DNA of 17,981 nucleotides from NCBI GenBank assembly GCA_044351685.1, contig JBILFK010000020.1, positions 1-17,981 of the forward strand, given 5' to 3'. The position numbers were made by a program, and so were the translations under genes. Of the stretch, positions 1 to 7,078 are shown piece by piece (position 1 is the stretch's first letter; every line of letters begins with the position of its first letter). Source of the DNA: JALHRI01 sp044351685 (GTDB lineage Bacteria; Pseudomonadota; Alphaproteobacteria; Rickettsiales; UBA3002). The notes beneath the pieces were generated by a model. That model was given only the letters and a program-made list of their open reading frames with translations. It made no database searches and was not told the origin of the DNA.

Positions 1-524
1 GGGTGCGGTGTTATCACTGCATTTTGATCTAGCAGTGTTAGCTTTCCCGATGCTTCCAGAATGCGTTGAATCACGAACATCACATCGGGGCGGCCTGCAT
101 CATATTCATCGAACACCAGCGCGATGGGGCGCTGCAATGCCCAGGGGATAATACCTTCCTGAAAGGCGGTGATCTGTTTGCCATCTTTAATGACAATCGC
201 GTCGCGGCCAATCAGATCGGTGCGGCTGATATGTGAATCGAGGTTGATACGAATACATGGCCAGTTCAAGCGTGCGGCAACTTGCTCGATATGCGTTGAT
301 TTACCTGTGCCATGATAGCCTTGCACCAGCACGCGGCGGTTATGGGTAAAACCCGCTAGAATGGCGTTGGTGGTAGGTGTATCAAAATGATAATTTTTAT
401 CGATCGCAGGCACATAGCCATTGGCTTTGGCAAAGCCCAGCGGCTTGATGCTGCTTTTAAACCCAAAGCTGGATTCGGTGACGATTTTCTTGCTCGGCTT
501 TTCTTCAAATACGGGTTCGGTCAT
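1..524 (-). CDS. cobS: CobS-type AAA+ ATPase (cobaltochelatase subunit), C-terminal part beyond left edge
   Basis: The first 174 residues are in view and the frame is still open at base 1. CobS is the AAA+ ATPase that, with CobT, powers the aerobic cobaltochelatase CobN, inserting cobalt into hydrogenobyrinate diamide in the cytoplasm. The sequence shows a Walker A motif (GYHGTGKST, about residues 69-77), a Walker B-like ALVFDEYDAG segment (about 136-145), and the highly conserved blocks VAARLNWPC, NLDSHISR and VMFVIQR. These match CobS so well that the family is not in doubt. The ATG at 524 lies one base after the stop of the lipoprotein gene, so translation is probably coupled. Many alphaproteobacteria keep cobS/cobT without the full B12 pathway, so a role in B12 synthesis is inference. 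cobT would be expected just beyond the left edge but cannot be seen. Confidence 0.93.
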   Translation of the reverse strand, partial: MTEPVFEEKPSKKIVTESSFGFKSSIKPLGFAKANGYVPAIDKNYHFDTPTTNAILAGFTHNRRVLVQGYHGTGKSTHIEQVAARLNWPCIRINLDSHISRTDLIGRDAIVIKDGKQITAFQEGIIPWALQRPIALVFDEYDAGRPDVMFVIQRILEASGKLTLLDQNAVITPH

Positions 525-525
525 G

Positions 526-1050
526 TTATTCCTCAAGGGTTTTTAGGTCGCGGTCTTCGTAGATACATAGCGGGTTGTGCAGTGGGTTATACAGCGTGGC
601 ATCTTCTTTTTCCCAATAACGTGCATCGGCTGCGATGCGCTTTAACAGCGCCACTGTTGGTGCATCGAGCGTGGCGAGGGTGACGGTATCGTGGCGAATG
701 CGCACGGGTGCATCGGGGTATTCTTTGGCGAACGTGTCGCGCATGGTGGGTTTGAGGCGGTAGCGCATAAACACCCCATTTTCGACGCGGAAATGGTAAA
801 GATAACCACCATTATCGCGCGGTTCTTTTTTCAACATTAAGAATTCCGCGTTATCAAGTTTCAGGCCGCGCGCAAGCTTTACAATGTCACCTTCGGCCAA
901 GTCGCGCTTGAAGGCGTAATAGTGGATCGATTCGGCGATTTTATTCAGGCAACTATCCGTTTTGCCTTGCTTCCAATAGCCAGCAAAATCATCGACAATA
1001 ATACACCCGCTTAACAACAGCATTGCGGCAAATGCAAGTACGCGCCTCAT
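526..1050 (-). CDS. Small predicted lipoprotein, function unknown
   Basis: A 174-residue protein beginning with a lipoprotein signal: Arg-Arg, a hydrophobic stretch, then a lipobox LSGC with the lipid-carrying cysteine at residue 16. Ile follows the cysteine rather than Asp, which suggests the outer membrane. The mature part is soluble-looking, mixed charged, with no motif I recognise. Its ATG overlaps the stop of the upstream J-domain gene by four bases (ATGA), and its stop lies one base before the cobS start, so it is a middle gene of a tight operon. A periplasmic lipoprotein between two cytoplasmic chaperone/AAA+ genes is an odd placement. I cannot assign a function. Confidence 0.82.
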   Translation of the reverse strand: MRRVLAFAAMLLLSGCIIVDDFAGYWKQGKTDSCLNKIAESIHYYAFKRDLAEGDIVKLARGLKLDNAEFLMLKKEPRDNGGYLYHFRVENGVFMRYRLKPTMRDTFAKEYPDAPVRIRHDTVTLATLDAPTVALLKRIAADARYWEKEDATLYNPLHNPLCIYEDRDLKTLEE

Positions 1051-1604
1051 TTTGTGTCCTCCACGTAATGCTCCATCAGATACTGATAGGCGAGCGTGAT
1101 TTTTTTGAAGGTATCTTCGGCACGGGCATTGCCAACATTCACGTCGGGATGGTATTTTTTTACCAGCTCACGGTATTGCGATTTAATTGATTTTTTATCG
1201 CTTGGGTGTTCCAGATCCATCACCGCCAGTGCATCGCGGGCTTTGGCTGTCACGGGAATATCGATAAACGCCGCCCGGGCCGCTTTATTGCCCACAAACA
1301 TGCGGGCATAGGCTTCGTTCATTTTTTGATGCAGGTTAGCGGCTTGCTGATTTATATCCCAGGTGGGGCGGGCACCGCCCAGATGCGCATCTTTTTGGAA
1401 GGCATAAATATCTTCCTGCGACATGCCCTGAAAATAATCCCAGTTTTTGTTGAATTCGCTAATGTGCTCTTCGCAGAACCACTGATAATCGCCAGGTTTA
1501 TCGCGGTAGCGTGGCGCCTTGAAATTGCCTGCGGCACGGCACCCCGCCCAACCGCACGGGTGACCGGAATCAAAGGGTTCTTCAGATTTTTTTCGCCTCG
1601 CCAT
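1047..1604 (-). CDS. J-domain (DnaJ-like) co-chaperone with N-terminal Cys/His cluster
   Basis: A 185-residue protein whose last third (about 125-182) is a J domain with the diagnostic HPD tripeptide at 152-154, between a basic helix (REL VKKYH) and a downstream helix. J domains stimulate Hsp70 (DnaK) ATPase. There is no Gly/Phe region and no CXXCXGXG zinc domain, so this is a type III J protein, not DnaJ. The N-terminal part carries Cys17, Cys22, Cys44 and His47 in a spacing that could bind a metal; this is inference. The gene is the promoter-proximal member of the lipoprotein-cobS unit and is divergent from bolA. The same J protein/cobS/bolA arrangement is common in alphaproteobacteria (recollection, not checked). 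I see no strong Shine-Dalgarno. Confidence 0.88.
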   Translation of the reverse strand: MARRKKSEEPFDSGHPCGWAGCRAAGNFKAPRYRDKPGDYQWFCEEHISEFNKNWDYFQGMSQEDIYAFQKDAHLGGARPTWDINQQAANLHQKMNEAYARMFVGNKAARAAFIDIPVTAKARDALAVMDLEHPSDKKSIKSQYRELVKKYHPDVNVGNARAEDTFKKITLAYQYLMEHYVEDTK

Positions 1605-1698
1605 AGCGTTTTATTAGCCCTGTAGCACCCCAAGCGCAAGCCAGCTTGTTGAAGTTTTACACTATTTTAATCTATTAAAATGCGCTATAAGCCTGTGC
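1605..1698. promoter_or_regulatory. Divergent intergenic region of J-protein operon and bolA
   Basis: These 94 bases must hold promoters for both directions. The middle (about 1655-1692) is AT-rich. For bolA a TTGAAG at 1649-1654 followed by TATTAA at 1673-1678 (18-base spacer) is a weak sigma70-like candidate. No convincing element was found for the minus strand. This is a positional inference more than a motif call. Confidence 0.35.
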
Positions 1699-1974
1699 AT
1701 GACACACACTAGAAAACAACGCATGGAAGCGGCCTTGAAGCAGAAATTTGCGCCGGACCAGCTACAGGTGCGCGATGATTCGCACCGCCATGCAGGCCAT
1801 GCGGGTTGGAATGCGGCGGGTGAAACCCACATGCATATCCAGATTGTGAGTGCGGCATTTGCGGGCCAAACGCGGCTTGCGCGCCACCGCATGGTGAACG
1901 AGGCGCTTGCGCCATTTTTTACCGAAGGGTTACACGCCCTGAGTATCGACGCGAACTCCCCTGAAGCGAAGTAA
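1699..1974 (+). CDS. bolA: BolA family protein
   Basis: A 91-residue protein with the BolA/KH-like fold signature: a D(D)SHRHAGHAG segment, GETHMHIQIVS, an FAGQTRLARHRMV helix and a final HALSI-DANSP strand. Full length for the family, so complete. BolA proteins pair with monothiol glutaredoxins to bind or move [2Fe-2S] clusters and can bind DNA; the His residues of the HRHAGH loop are the likely ligands. It starts with ATG at 1699 with no clear Shine-Dalgarno. mnmA follows 35 bases downstream on the same strand, so the two may be cotranscribed. Confidence 0.95.
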   Translation: MTHTRKQRMEAALKQKFAPDQLQVRDDSHRHAGHAGWNAAGETHMHIQIVSAAFAGQTRLARHRMVNEALAPFFTEGLHALSIDANSPEAK

Positions 1975-2009
1975 ATTGCGTTTTACAGCGGTTTTGCTAT
2001 AGGCGGCGC

Positions 2010-3146
2010 ATGACAATGACAGAATTGAACAGTTTAGGTTTTGCGAAATCACCGGCCGCTACGCGGGTGGTGGTGGCGATGTCGGGCGGGGTAGATAGTT
2101 CGGTGGTGGCCGCCATGCTGCATCACGAAGGCTACGAAGTCATTGGCATTACCTTGCAGCTATACGATTATGGCGCAGCGCTGGGTAAAAAAGGCGCGTG
2201 CTGTGCTGGGCAGGATATTCAGGATGCCCGTCGTGTTGCCGACACACTCGGTATTCCGCATTATGTGCTGAACTATGAATCGAAATTCAAAGATGCGGTG
2301 ATGGAAGATTTTGCCGACACCTATTTAGCGGGCGCAACCCCCATTCCGTGTGTGCGTTGTAACCAATCGGTGAAGTTCAAAGATTTGCTAACCACTGCGC
2401 GTGAACTGGGAGCCGATTGTATGGCCACTGGCCATTACGTGCAGCGTAAGCTGGGCAACGAAGGCCGTGCCGAGCTGTATCGTGGCGCCGATTACGATAA
2501 AGACCAAAGCTATTTTTTATTCGCCACCACGCAGGAACAGTTAGAGTTTTTGCGTTTTCCGCTTGGCGCGATGAGTAAAACCGAAACGCGTGCGCTGGCC
2601 GAGCGCTATGGGCTGGCAACGGCAGATAAACCCGATAGCCAAGATATTTGCTTTGTGCCAACTGGCGGCTACGCCAAAGTGATCGAGAAATTGCGCCCGA
2701 ATGCCAGTGCTCCCGGCCAGATTATGCATGTGGATGGTCGTATTTTAGGCGCACACCAAGGCATTTTGCATTACACCATCGGCCAACGTAAAGGGCTTGG
2801 TATTGGCGGTGGCGAGCCATTATTTGTGATACGCTTAGATGCGGCCAACCGCCGCGTAATCGTGGGCCCCAAAGAAGCACTGGCAACCACCCGCTTTACG
2901 ATTACGGAATTAAACTGGCTGGCCGCAGAAGATTCGCAGATCGAGGCGATGGTAAAAATGCGCTCGCTGCAAACGCCGGTTGCGGCTTCGTTTGCGCCGC
3001 AATCCCCCGATGCTGCACGCGCAACCATTCATTTACATGCGCCGTATGAAGGCGTTGCACCCGGGCAAGCATGTGTAGTGTATGCGGGTGATAGGGTGCT
3101 GGGTGGTGGTTGGATTACGCAGGATCACTTGCTGCAAGTCGCGTAA
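2010..3146 (+). CDS. mnmA: tRNA-specific 2-thiouridylase MnmA
   Basis: A 378-residue, full-length enzyme that thiolates U34 of tRNA-Lys, -Glu and -Gln using ATP and persulfide sulfur from an IscS/Tus-type relay. The PP-loop SGGVDSS is at residues 25-31. The catalytic cysteine pair is Cys117 (in PCVRCNQSVKFK) and Cys214 (in DSQDICFVP). TGHY (140-143) and DKDQSYFL (163-170) are further family signatures, and HYTIGQRKGLG belongs to the tRNA-binding central domain. An ATG at 2010 and another at 2016 are both possible starts; the choice changes only two residues. The 3' end runs 32 bases into the oppositely oriented response-regulator gene. Confidence 0.97.
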   Translation: MTMTELNSLGFAKSPAATRVVVAMSGGVDSSVVAAMLHHEGYEVIGITLQLYDYGAALGKKGACCAGQDIQDARRVADTLGIPHYVLNYESKFKDAVMEDFADTYLAGATPIPCVRCNQSVKFKDLLTTARELGADCMATGHYVQRKLGNEGRAELYRGADYDKDQSYFLFATTQEQLEFLRFPLGAMSKTETRALAERYGLATADKPDSQDICFVPTGGYAKVIEKLRPNASAPGQIMHVDGRILGAHQGILHYTIGQRKGLGIGGGEPLFVIRLDAANRRVIVGPKEALATTRFTITELNWLAAEDSQIEAMVKMRSLQTPVAASFAPQSPDAARATIHLHAPYEGVAPGQACVVYAGDRVLGGGWITQDHLLQVA

Positions 3147-4344
3147 TCAGCGTCATGGTTAAATCATCGCGCAGAGTCGTGCCAGTGCGAACACCAAGTT
3201 TCCTCATCATTTCCAACATAAAATGAATCTGTTTTTGTGCGAGTCTGGTGGCGTCGCCCTGCATGTTTTTCAGGTCGTTTCGCAGTGCGAGTTCAATTTC
3301 CAGTTCGCTAAGGAAATTTTTTGTTTCAGCGCAGGGCGATTCAATAAGCGCGTCGCTGTAAAGAAACAGCGTTTCACCAGGGAATAACTTTACCGCCTGT
3401 TCGGGGAAATCTGCAGTGCTGATAACACCGAGTGGGTAGCCTTCATTATTAAGCCAGATGCTTTTTCCATCGCGCTGCATAATTAGCGGTTGTGGCGATG
3501 CGGCCGCCGCAAAGGTAAGCACATTGGTTGTGGTATCGAGTACACCCAGAAAAATTGTTGCGTATTGCCCTGGCTGAAACAAATTGCACAAGCGTTTATT
3601 CAACTTATCAAGAAACAGGGCAGGGCTGTTCACGCGTAATGTATGTAAATTAAGCAGGCTATGTATGCGAAAAGCATTAATCGCTGCGCCAACGCCGTGC
3701 CCGGCAATATCGAACATATACACAGCTACGCGATGGTCATCGATGGGGGATATTCCCCATAGGTCACCGCCAATTTCTGAGCTTGGCTGCACAAAATGAT
3801 TCACGACCAGCGCATGCGAATCGACAAGATTTTTTAATGTATCATCGGAAGGGATCAACCCCATTTGCATCTCGCGTGCCAGTCGTAATTCCTCATTCAG
3901 ACGTTCTTGCGATTGCATGAGCGCCTTGTTCCAAAAATAATGCTCAAGATGTAACTTAACGCGTGAAACCAGTTCCACCGGGTTAATGGGTTTGGTCATT
4001 AAATCATTCGCGCCGAGCTGAAACACCTGCAGTTGCTGATCTGCCTCGCTCATGGCGGTTTGAATGATAATCGGGGTTTCTGAAAACACAGGCAACGCAC
4101 GAATGCGGCGGCACAGCTCAAAGCCGTCCATATCGGGCATCATCAGATCCAGAATAAAAACATCGGGCGCAAATTTTTTGCAGGCAGCAAGCGCTTCGTC
4201 ACCGCTTGCGACTGCCTGAATGTTATGAAAGCCTGCTGAAAGAAGGATATCGTGAATAATGACCCGGTTAAATTCGGTGTCGTCGACGATTAACACACGG
4301 GCTGCACGAACGGCATCGGAAACAACAATTTGGCGATGCGGCAT
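3115..4344 (-). CDS. Response regulator with PP2C/SpoIIE-type phosphatase output domain
   Basis: A 409-residue protein taking the ATG at 4344, four bases after the preceding STAS gene stops; a longer frame to 4416 would overlap that gene by 68 bases. REC domain at about 15-135 with the acidic pair D21/D22, phospho-acceptor Asp66 in ILDLMMPDMDG and Lys118. A helical linker (about 140-165) leads to a SpoIIE/RsbU phosphatase domain (about 175-405) with metal-binding Asp in EIGGDLWG (D194), FDIAGHG (D212), LYSDALIE (D331) and RDDLTM (D393/D394). Such proteins dephosphorylate STAS anti-anti-sigma proteins when their receiver is phosphorylated. The neighbouring STAS protein is the obvious substrate. 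The matching RsbW-type kinase is not in view. The 3' end overlaps mnmA convergently. Confidence 0.9.
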   Translation of the reverse strand: MPHRQIVVSDAVRAARVLIVDDTEFNRVIIHDILLSAGFHNIQAVASGDEALAACKKFAPDVFILDLMMPDMDGFELCRRIRALPVFSETPIIIQTAMSEADQQLQVFQLGANDLMTKPINPVELVSRVKLHLEHYFWNKALMQSQERLNEELRLAREMQMGLIPSDDTLKNLVDSHALVVNHFVQPSSEIGGDLWGISPIDDHRVAVYMFDIAGHGVGAAINAFRIHSLLNLHTLRVNSPALFLDKLNKRLCNLFQPGQYATIFLGVLDTTTNVLTFAAAASPQPLIMQRDGKSIWLNNEGYPLGVISTADFPEQAVKLFPGETLFLYSDALIESPCAETKNFLSELEIELALRNDLKNMQGDATRLAQKQIHFMLEMMRKLGVRTGTTLRDDLTMTLITRLAASDPA

Positions 4345-4348
4345 GGTG

Positions 4349-4651
4349 TTAGGCCAGTTTAAATAATTGCCCGAATTTCGAGATATCGAACATTTTTCGC
4401 ACCTGACCTTGCGCACCTTTTAGCGTAATGGTGGCATGTTTTTTCTGGCCAACATCACGCAACAGCAGCAGCATACCAAGTGCTGCAGAGTCCACAAAAT
4501 CAACGGCTGCGATATCAAACACAATCTCGCTCACGGAGTGTGTATCAATTTCCTGCAGAATCTGACGAAAACCAGCGTTATCGGTGAAGGTGAACGATTC
4601 ACGGAGCGTTGCCGTAAATGCGCCTTTGTCAAAATGGGTCGTGTATTGCAT
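4349..4651 (-). CDS. STAS-domain protein (anti-anti-sigma factor-like)
   Basis: A 100-residue single STAS domain. The segment VDFVDSAALGMLLLLRD holds the conserved loop serine that is phosphorylated in SpoIIAA/RsbV-type proteins. I chose the ATG at 4651 rather than the GTG at 4669 because an AGAGGA Shine-Dalgarno sits four bases before it. It lies between cheB (27 bases upstream) and the REC-PP2C phosphatase gene (four bases downstream). That pairing suggests a partner-switching module in which the phosphatase activates this protein. The target anti-sigma or other regulator is unknown. Confidence 0.88.
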   Translation of the reverse strand: MQYTTHFDKGAFTATLRESFTFTDNAGFRQILQEIDTHSVSEIVFDIAAVDFVDSAALGMLLLLRDVGQKKHATITLKGAQGQVRKMFDISKFGQLFKLA

Positions 4652-4655
4652 AAAA

Positions 4656-4661
4656 TCCTCT
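4656..4661 (-). promoter_or_regulatory. Ribosome binding site deciding the STAS start
   Basis: AGAGGA on the minus strand, four bases before the ATG at 4651. It lies inside the longer GTG-initiated reading frame, which favours the shorter 100-residue product. Confidence 0.6.
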
Positions 4662-4678
4662 GTTGTCACGCTAGCGTA

Positions 4679-5713
4679 TTACGTGGCGCGGCGCAACAAT
4701 ACGGATGCAATCTGTTGTAGAGGGTATTCTTTTTCTACCGCGCCCAATTCAAAAGCCGCACGTGGCATACCGTAAACCACGCAGGTTTTTTCCGATTCCC
4801 CAATCGTTTGTGCGCCCGCCTGACGCATGGCAAGCATGCCTCTCGCGCCATCGCGCCCCATGCCAGTAAGAATGCCGCCAATCGCCTTATTCCCTGCGGC
4901 TTCTGCCACCGAGTGAAATAAGACATCGACCGAAGGTTTATGGCCGGAAACCAGATCGGTATTTTCAAAGGCAAGCTGGTAGCGCCCTGCATTTCTGCGC
5001 ACTACTAAATGTTCGCCGCCATAGGCGATATAGGCTGTGCCGGGAACCACGAATTCGCCATTCTCGGCTTCTTTAACGGTGATATGGCAAATGCCATTTA
5101 AACGCTGTGCAAAGGGTTTGGTGAACATGGAAGGCATGTGCTGGGTGATCACAATGGGTGGGGCGTTCGCGGGGATGACGGCCAGCACTTCGCGCAGTGC
5201 TTCTACACCGCCAGTGGAGGCGCCTATGGCAATCAGCCATTTTTTTGCGTCACCAGTATAATGCAGGCTTTTGGCTGCTGTGGCATTCGTTGGCTTAACG
5301 CTTGCACGTGGGCGACCCTTTACCTTCACCTGCGCAGCCATTTTCACTTTCGCACGAATATTATCGGCGACTTCAGCAAAAGCGCTGGCGTTGACAGGTT
5401 TGCCGATACAATCCACTGCGCCCATTTCAAGGGCTTTAATGGTGGTTTCTGCCCCTGCCTGCGTGAGGGTGGAAATCATGATTACCGGCATGGGCCGCAG
5501 GCTCATGATTTTTTCCAGAAATTCGATGCCGTTCATTTTCGGCATTTCGACATCCAGCGTAATCACATCGGGATTAAACTGTTTGATTTTTTCGCGGGCA
5601 TCGTGCGGGTCGGCGGCGGTAGCGACCACCTCGATTTCGGGGTCTTCGCGCAGAATTTGCGAGATGACTTCGCGCATGAGCAACGAATCATCAATGACAA
5701 TCACGCGAATCAT
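4679..5713 (-). CDS. cheB: Chemotaxis protein-glutamate methylesterase/deamidase CheB
   Basis: A 344-residue, complete CheB that removes methyl groups from (and deamidates) chemoreceptors. The N-terminal receiver (1-120) has acidic residues D8/D9, phospho-acceptor Asp54 in ITLDVEMP and Lys105. After a basic linker (about 125-155) comes the catalytic domain with the triad Ser166 (GASTGG), His192 (TQHMP) and Asp288 (GMGRDG), each offset by two from the enterobacterial enzyme numbering as I recall it. The ATG overlaps the cheR stop by four bases (ATGA), so the two are translationally coupled. All catalytic residues are present, which suggests the protein works even though its neighbour CheR looks damaged. 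Confidence 0.96.
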   Translation of the reverse strand: MIRVIVIDDSLLMREVISQILREDPEIEVVATAADPHDAREKIKQFNPDVITLDVEMPKMNGIEFLEKIMSLRPMPVIMISTLTQAGAETTIKALEMGAVDCIGKPVNASAFAEVADNIRAKVKMAAQVKVKGRPRASVKPTNATAAKSLHYTGDAKKWLIAIGASTGGVEALREVLAVIPANAPPIVITQHMPSMFTKPFAQRLNGICHITVKEAENGEFVVPGTAYIAYGGEHLVVRRNAGRYQLAFENTDLVSGHKPSVDVLFHSVAEAAGNKAIGGILTGMGRDGARGMLAMRQAGAQTIGESEKTCVVYGMPRAAFELGAVEKEYPLQQIASVLLRRAT

Positions 5714-6315
5714 TTTGCGGCCTTTTTATAAATCGTTTTACCAATAAGCTCGAACTTGTCGCTTACCTTAAACAGACTTTCAGAATGGCCAATAAACAAC
5801 CAGCTTTGCGGCTTCATTTGGCTGGCATAGTGCTCGAACAGGGGGCGCTGTGTTTCTTTATCGAAGTAAATAACCACGTTGCGGCAGAAGATAACATCGA
5901 ATAGGCCTTTCATCGGCCAATGTTTATCGAGCAGGTTTAACTGATTAAACGTAATAAGTTGGCGAATGCTATCGGCTATCATTATGCCCTGCTCGCCTTC
6001 GCGCTTTTTCTGGCTGGTATACTTATGATACACCGATGGAATCGACTTTAAATCTTCCATGCGGTACGCGCCAGAACGCGCCCGGTCGAGCATGTTCGTA
6101 TCAATATCGGTGGCTAGAATTTTTGCATCAAAGCCTTTGTTTTTATCGAGAAAATCGGCAAGCACCATGGCAATTGAATAGGGCTCAGAGCCTTGCGAAC
6201 AGCCCGCCGACCAGATACGAATTTTTTTATCTTTGTTGGTTTTTGCTAAGGTTGGCAAGCAGCGCCAGTAAAATTTGTAGGGCAGGGGTAGTAACGCGTT
6301 CAACGTCTGAAGCAT
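5710..6315 (-). CDS. cheR: CheR methyltransferase, catalytic domain only (N-terminal domain missing)
   Basis: The 201-residue frame encodes the SAM-binding domain of the chemoreceptor methyltransferase: IWSAGCSQGSEPYSIAM (SAM motif I), ILATDID, FDVIFCRNVVIYFD and LFIGHSES near the end. CheR proteins are usually 270-290 residues, and the roughly 80-residue helical N-terminal domain that helps bind the receptor is absent. Homology begins only around LPTLAKTNKDKKIRIW; the first 15 or so residues read through the STAS gene in another frame and look meaningless. The start at 6315 is therefore formal. It is coupled to cheB by an ATGA overlap. The gene is probably a deletion product, or a STAS-CheR fusion split by a +1 shift, or an assembly error. 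Activity is doubtful. Confidence 0.85.
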   Translation of the reverse strand: MLQTLNALLPLPYKFYWRCLPTLAKTNKDKKIRIWSAGCSQGSEPYSIAMVLADFLDKNKGFDAKILATDIDTNMLDRARSGAYRMEDLKSIPSVYHKYTSQKKREGEQGIMIADSIRQLITFNQLNLLDKHWPMKGLFDVIFCRNVVIYFDKETQRPLFEHYASQMKPQSWLFIGHSESLFKVSDKFELIGKTIYKKAAK

Positions 6316-6415
6316 TAATATACAAATGCCCCCGTGAATCGCCCCAGGATTTAGTGTTTTCTAGCAGCTCGGCCGCATGATGAATATCGAGAATGGGCGG
6401 AAGCGTAACTTTCAT
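6227..6415 (-). pseudogene. Truncated STAS-domain protein upstream of cheR
   Basis: A 62-residue frame from the ATG at 6415, beginning MKVTLPPILD and containing VERVTTPALQILLALLANLSK. This resembles the first two thirds of the small STAS proteins that lead alphaproteobacterial chemotaxis operons. It then stops at TAA (6227-6229), about 35 residues short of a full domain. The last part overlaps the start of the cheR frame by 89 bases in a different frame. A TTG at 6472 could extend it by 19 residues, but those do not look like the family. I call it a broken gene. A single +1 shift near 6240 would join it to the CheR catalytic domain. Confidence 0.65.
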
Positions 6416-6570
6416 AATCTGTGATGCGAGGCTGTTGGTTTTTGACAATTTAAAGTTGAGTGCAGCATGCAAGTCTGTGTCGTAAAGTCAAATATTTAAA
6501 TGCAAAATTGGATGCAGAAAACGCAATCCGAAAGATACAATAAGGTGGCGCGAAAAGATAACGTGATGCT
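6416..6570 (-). promoter_or_regulatory. 155-base gap before the truncated STAS gene
   Basis: AT-rich gap between the small membrane protein and the truncated STAS gene, all on the minus strand. It is the widest gap inside the signalling block, so a promoter for the che part could lie here. A TTGACT is present on the minus strand (about 6492-6487) but I see no good -10 at the right distance. No gene or strong hairpin found. Confidence 0.25.
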
Positions 6571-7074
6571 TTAAGAGTTGGTGGTAGGCGGCTTAGGATT
6601 ATTCGTTTCCTCTACCTCGTTACCCCACTCTTCTAAGATACGATTCTGCATCCGTTGTAAACGAGAAATCTGCCGATCATGCATCGTGTGAATAAATGCC
6701 TGTGCGGCCATAGGCACCACATAAATCAACACCCAGCCAACACCGGCTGAAGCATAAACAATAAGCCAGTTTACCGTGTTGCCCATCATTTGTGATACGG
6801 AGCCCCCTGAAGAAGTAGCCGAAATGATTTCAGGGATAAAAGGGAGCACCCCCGATAAATTGCACGCTAATACGGTATGGAAGGTATAGCGTCCCTTGGA
6901 CATATCAATGTAAAACGCTACCACTGTTGGCAGCATTGCGAGCAAAATAAAAATAAATCCCAGACGAAATACCACCACCATCACAAGGCTAAGCAGCACA
7001 AGGAAAATGGTTGCCTTCTTGCTTCTGCGCTGTGGGGCATCACCATTTTTTGCTTTTGAATCTTTTGTAGCCAT
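6571..7074 (-). CDS. Small integral membrane protein paired with pseudokinase
   Basis: A 167-residue protein, unrecognised by function. A charged cytoplasmic-looking N-terminus (1-20) is followed by one or two hydrophobic segments (about 21-56), a polar stretch, and another hydrophobic region (about 100-128). It ends in a charged helix, with RLQRMQNRILEEWG at about 138-151, and a Pro/Asn-rich tail. It starts at ATG 7074, four bases after the pseudokinase gene stops, so the two are surely cotranscribed. From memory, similar pairs sit beside chemotaxis genes in other alphaproteobacteria (not verified). A complex between the two membrane proteins is an inference from coupling. Confidence 0.78.
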   Translation of the reverse strand: MATKDSKAKNGDAPQRRSKKATIFLVLLSLVMVVVFRLGFIFILLAMLPTVVAFYIDMSKGRYTFHTVLACNLSGVLPFIPEIISATSSGGSVSQMMGNTVNWLIVYASAGVGWVLIYVVPMAAQAFIHTMHDRQISRLQRMQNRILEEWGNEVEETNNPKPPTTNS

Positions 7075-7078
7075 AGGG

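Noticed and set aside
4345..4416. N-terminal extension of the REC-PP2C protein
   Set aside because: It would overlap the STAS gene by 68 bases and reads as non-family sequence; the ATG at 4344 fits the operon spacing.
5138..5747. Long plus-strand open frames opposite cheB
   Set aside because: Shadow frames over a gene with all catalytic motifs in place; composition and lack of family features argue against coding.
6238..6256. Programmed -1 frameshift site (run of five A in the STAS/CheR overlap)
   Set aside because: The joining shift would have to be +1, and the codons CAAAAAC do not form a proper -1 slippery heptamer in the STAS frame.
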